Of a stretch of DNA of 5,533 nucleotides, positions 4,697 to 5,533 are shown piece by piece. The DNA is from Nitrospinaceae bacterium (GTDB taxonomy: Bacteria; Nitrospinota; Nitrospinia; Nitrospinales; VA-1). The DNA lies in contig JAPYPK010000093.1 of NCBI GenBank assembly GCA_029937655.1, positions 1 to 5,533 on the forward strand, in the 5' to 3' direction. The position numbers were made by a program, and so were the translations under genes. Position 1 is the stretch's first letter. Every line of letters starts with the position of its first letter. The notes beneath the pieces were generated by a model. That model saw nothing but the letters and a program-made list of their open reading frames with translations. It had not been told where the DNA came from and did not search any database.

Positions 4697-5533
4697 TTAA
4701 CTGGACATCCATGTCTCTTTAAGGATTTTCCAATCACTTCCGTCCTTGATCCAGAGAAGTTCCTTTATACCGGTATCGGAGTATTTATCTGAATTAAATT
4801 TTTGGATGAAGTTTAGCTCAATTATATTTTTATTTTGAGCTATTTGTAGGTTGCTTGCTTTTATAGAAAGGTTTTTGTTGGCTTTCAATGCATGGAGTCT
4901 GCTATTTCTCCATTTGGCGCGATTGTTTTCAAGTGCTTTGAATTTGTCAGAATAAAAAGAAATGTAGGTATTTACATCCTTATTTTCCCAAGCCCTCAAC
5001 CATGTTGCAAGCTTATCTTTAATTTGTCGCGTGTGGTCAGTTGCATTAGTATTTTTAACTCTTGCGTCTACTGGCATCCACGTTTCTTTAATGATTTTCC
5101 AAGACTTACCTTTTTTCTCTAAGAGGAGTTCTTTTATGCCAGTATCGGTATACCCATCAGATTTGTATTCCTGAGTAAAGTTTACCTCCACTTTACTTTT
5201 TCCCCTTTGATGTTTCTTAATATTGCTCAACTTGATTGATATGTTCTTATTCTTTTTAAATGCCTGTTGTCTTGATGCTTCCCAGGCACCACGGTGGTTT
5301 TGGGTTCCCTTATATTCCTTTGAGTAGAACGATGTGTAGGAGGAGATATTTTTCTTTTCCCAAGCGCTAGCCCAGGCTTGAATGAATGTGTCAGGAAGGG
5401 TTTCAGTTGCGGATGAAAGCTTCTTGCTCAGGTTTAATGGAATTTTTTTGAGTGTCTTGGTAATTTTCTGAAGTGTAGTTCCCTTTTCTTCATTCTTTTG
5501 TATCGAAGCACCTTTTGGTTTTAAAAGCTGGTT
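4697..5533 (-). CDS. Protein with two tandem NTF2-like (Cds6/SnoaL-type) domains, 5' end outside window
   Basis: The frame is open from the stop at 4697-4699 to the right edge, giving 278 visible C-terminal residues; no start is in the window. Residues 1-45 are a Lys/Ser/Thr-rich linker. Residues about 48-153 and 172-276 are two copies of one domain at a spacing of about 124. Shared landmarks are W-x3-W (54/58 and 178/182), Y-x-SFYS (66-71 and 190-195), and near the end Y-x-DTGIKELL followed by W-K-I and KETWM. This pattern (AWE-KD, SFYS, W-R, DTGIKEL, WKI-KE) resembles the NTF2-like domain found at the C-terminus of proteobacterial 'Cds6 family' L,D-transpeptidase proteins. A YkuD transpeptidase or other enzyme may lie upstream, but none is visible, so enzymatic function is not assigned. 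Such domains are usually small-molecule or protein binding, and the location is probably periplasmic (inference). It ends at a strong terminator and converges on the CDF gene. Confidence 0.8.
   Translation of the reverse strand, partial: NQLLKPKGASIQKNEEKGTTLQKITKTLKKIPLNLSKKLSSATETLPDTFIQAWASAWEKKNISSYTSFYSKEYKGTQNHRGAWEASRQQAFKKNKNISIKLSNIKKHQRGKSKVEVNFTQEYKSDGYTDTGIKELLLEKKGKSWKIIKETWMPVDARVKNTNATDHTRQIKDKLATWLRAWENKDVNTYISFYSDKFKALENNRAKWRNSRLHALKANKNLSIKASNLQIAQNKNIIELNFIQKFNSDKYSDTGIKELLWIKDGSDWKILKETWMSS
4706..5020 (-). repeat. Second NTF2-like repeat unit (coding)
   Basis: Encodes the C-terminal copy, from about QIKDKLATWLRAW to LKETWM, one residue shorter than the first in its middle strand region. 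The protein ends two residues after the repeat, so the second copy closes the protein. About 20 residues (PVDARVKNTNATDHTR) link the two units. Confidence 0.75.
5075..5392 (-). repeat. First NTF2-like repeat unit (coding)
   Basis: Encodes the first of two similar domains, from about PDTFIQAWASAW to IKETWM. Compared with the second copy, 19 of the last 26 residues are identical, and short DNA stretches around the shared motifs are also conserved, which suggests an internal duplication within the gene. The middle of the domain, about residues 103-115 (NIKKHQRGKSK), has diverged most. Confidence 0.75.

Overview
The window reads as an AT-leaning, moderate-GC chromosome segment from a Gram-negative, flagellated proteobacterium, most likely a gammaproteobacterium. 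This placement is inferred from the style of the proteins: a PomA/MotC-class flagellar stator subunit, an OppD/OppF-type ATPase pair, a PpiC-like parvulin, and an NTF2-like domain of the kind found in proteobacterial 'Cds6 family' L,D-transpeptidase proteins. There is no rRNA or other marker that would fix the species. I see no insertion sequence, CRISPR array, tRNA or prophage gene.

Layout. (1) 1-290, minus: the first 96 codons of a MotA/PomA stator gene, running off the left edge, with a good sigma-70-type promoter at 419-447. (2) 291-641: AT-rich non-coding DNA with overlapping, mutually exclusive GC-rich hairpins at 532-575. (3) 642-3375, minus: an apparent three-gene operon. In transcription order it holds a parvulin-rhodanese two-domain protein, an OppD-like ATPase and an OppF-like ATPase. 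A near-consensus promoter (3412-3440) lies ahead of the first gene; oppD and oppF are joined by a TAATG stop/start overlap. (4) 3376-3605: a divergent intergenic region with a Fur-like operator candidate, a small dyad and an extended -10 placed so that the transcript would begin at the ATG of the next gene. (5) 3606-4550, plus: a cation diffusion facilitator of the ZnT9-like branch. (6) 4641-4675: a strong intrinsic terminator between convergent genes. (7) 4697-5533, minus: the C-terminal 278 residues of a protein with two tandem NTF2-like domains, continuing past the right edge.

How the genes may work together. The two ATPases would power a peptide- or nickel-type ABC importer, but no permease or binding protein is visible. 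Instead the gene ahead of them encodes a parvulin-rhodanese fusion whose two catalytic signatures both look damaged (Gln for the first parvulin His, Asp for the rhodanese Cys) and which ends in an acidic, His-containing tail. The divergent metal transporter and the Fur-like site suggest, as inference only, a metal-homeostasis theme in the middle of the window. The most unusual items are the degenerate parvulin-rhodanese protein coupled to an orphan OppDF pair, and the internally duplicated NTF2-like protein. I do not see convincing evidence for a wholly new defence or RNA-based system.
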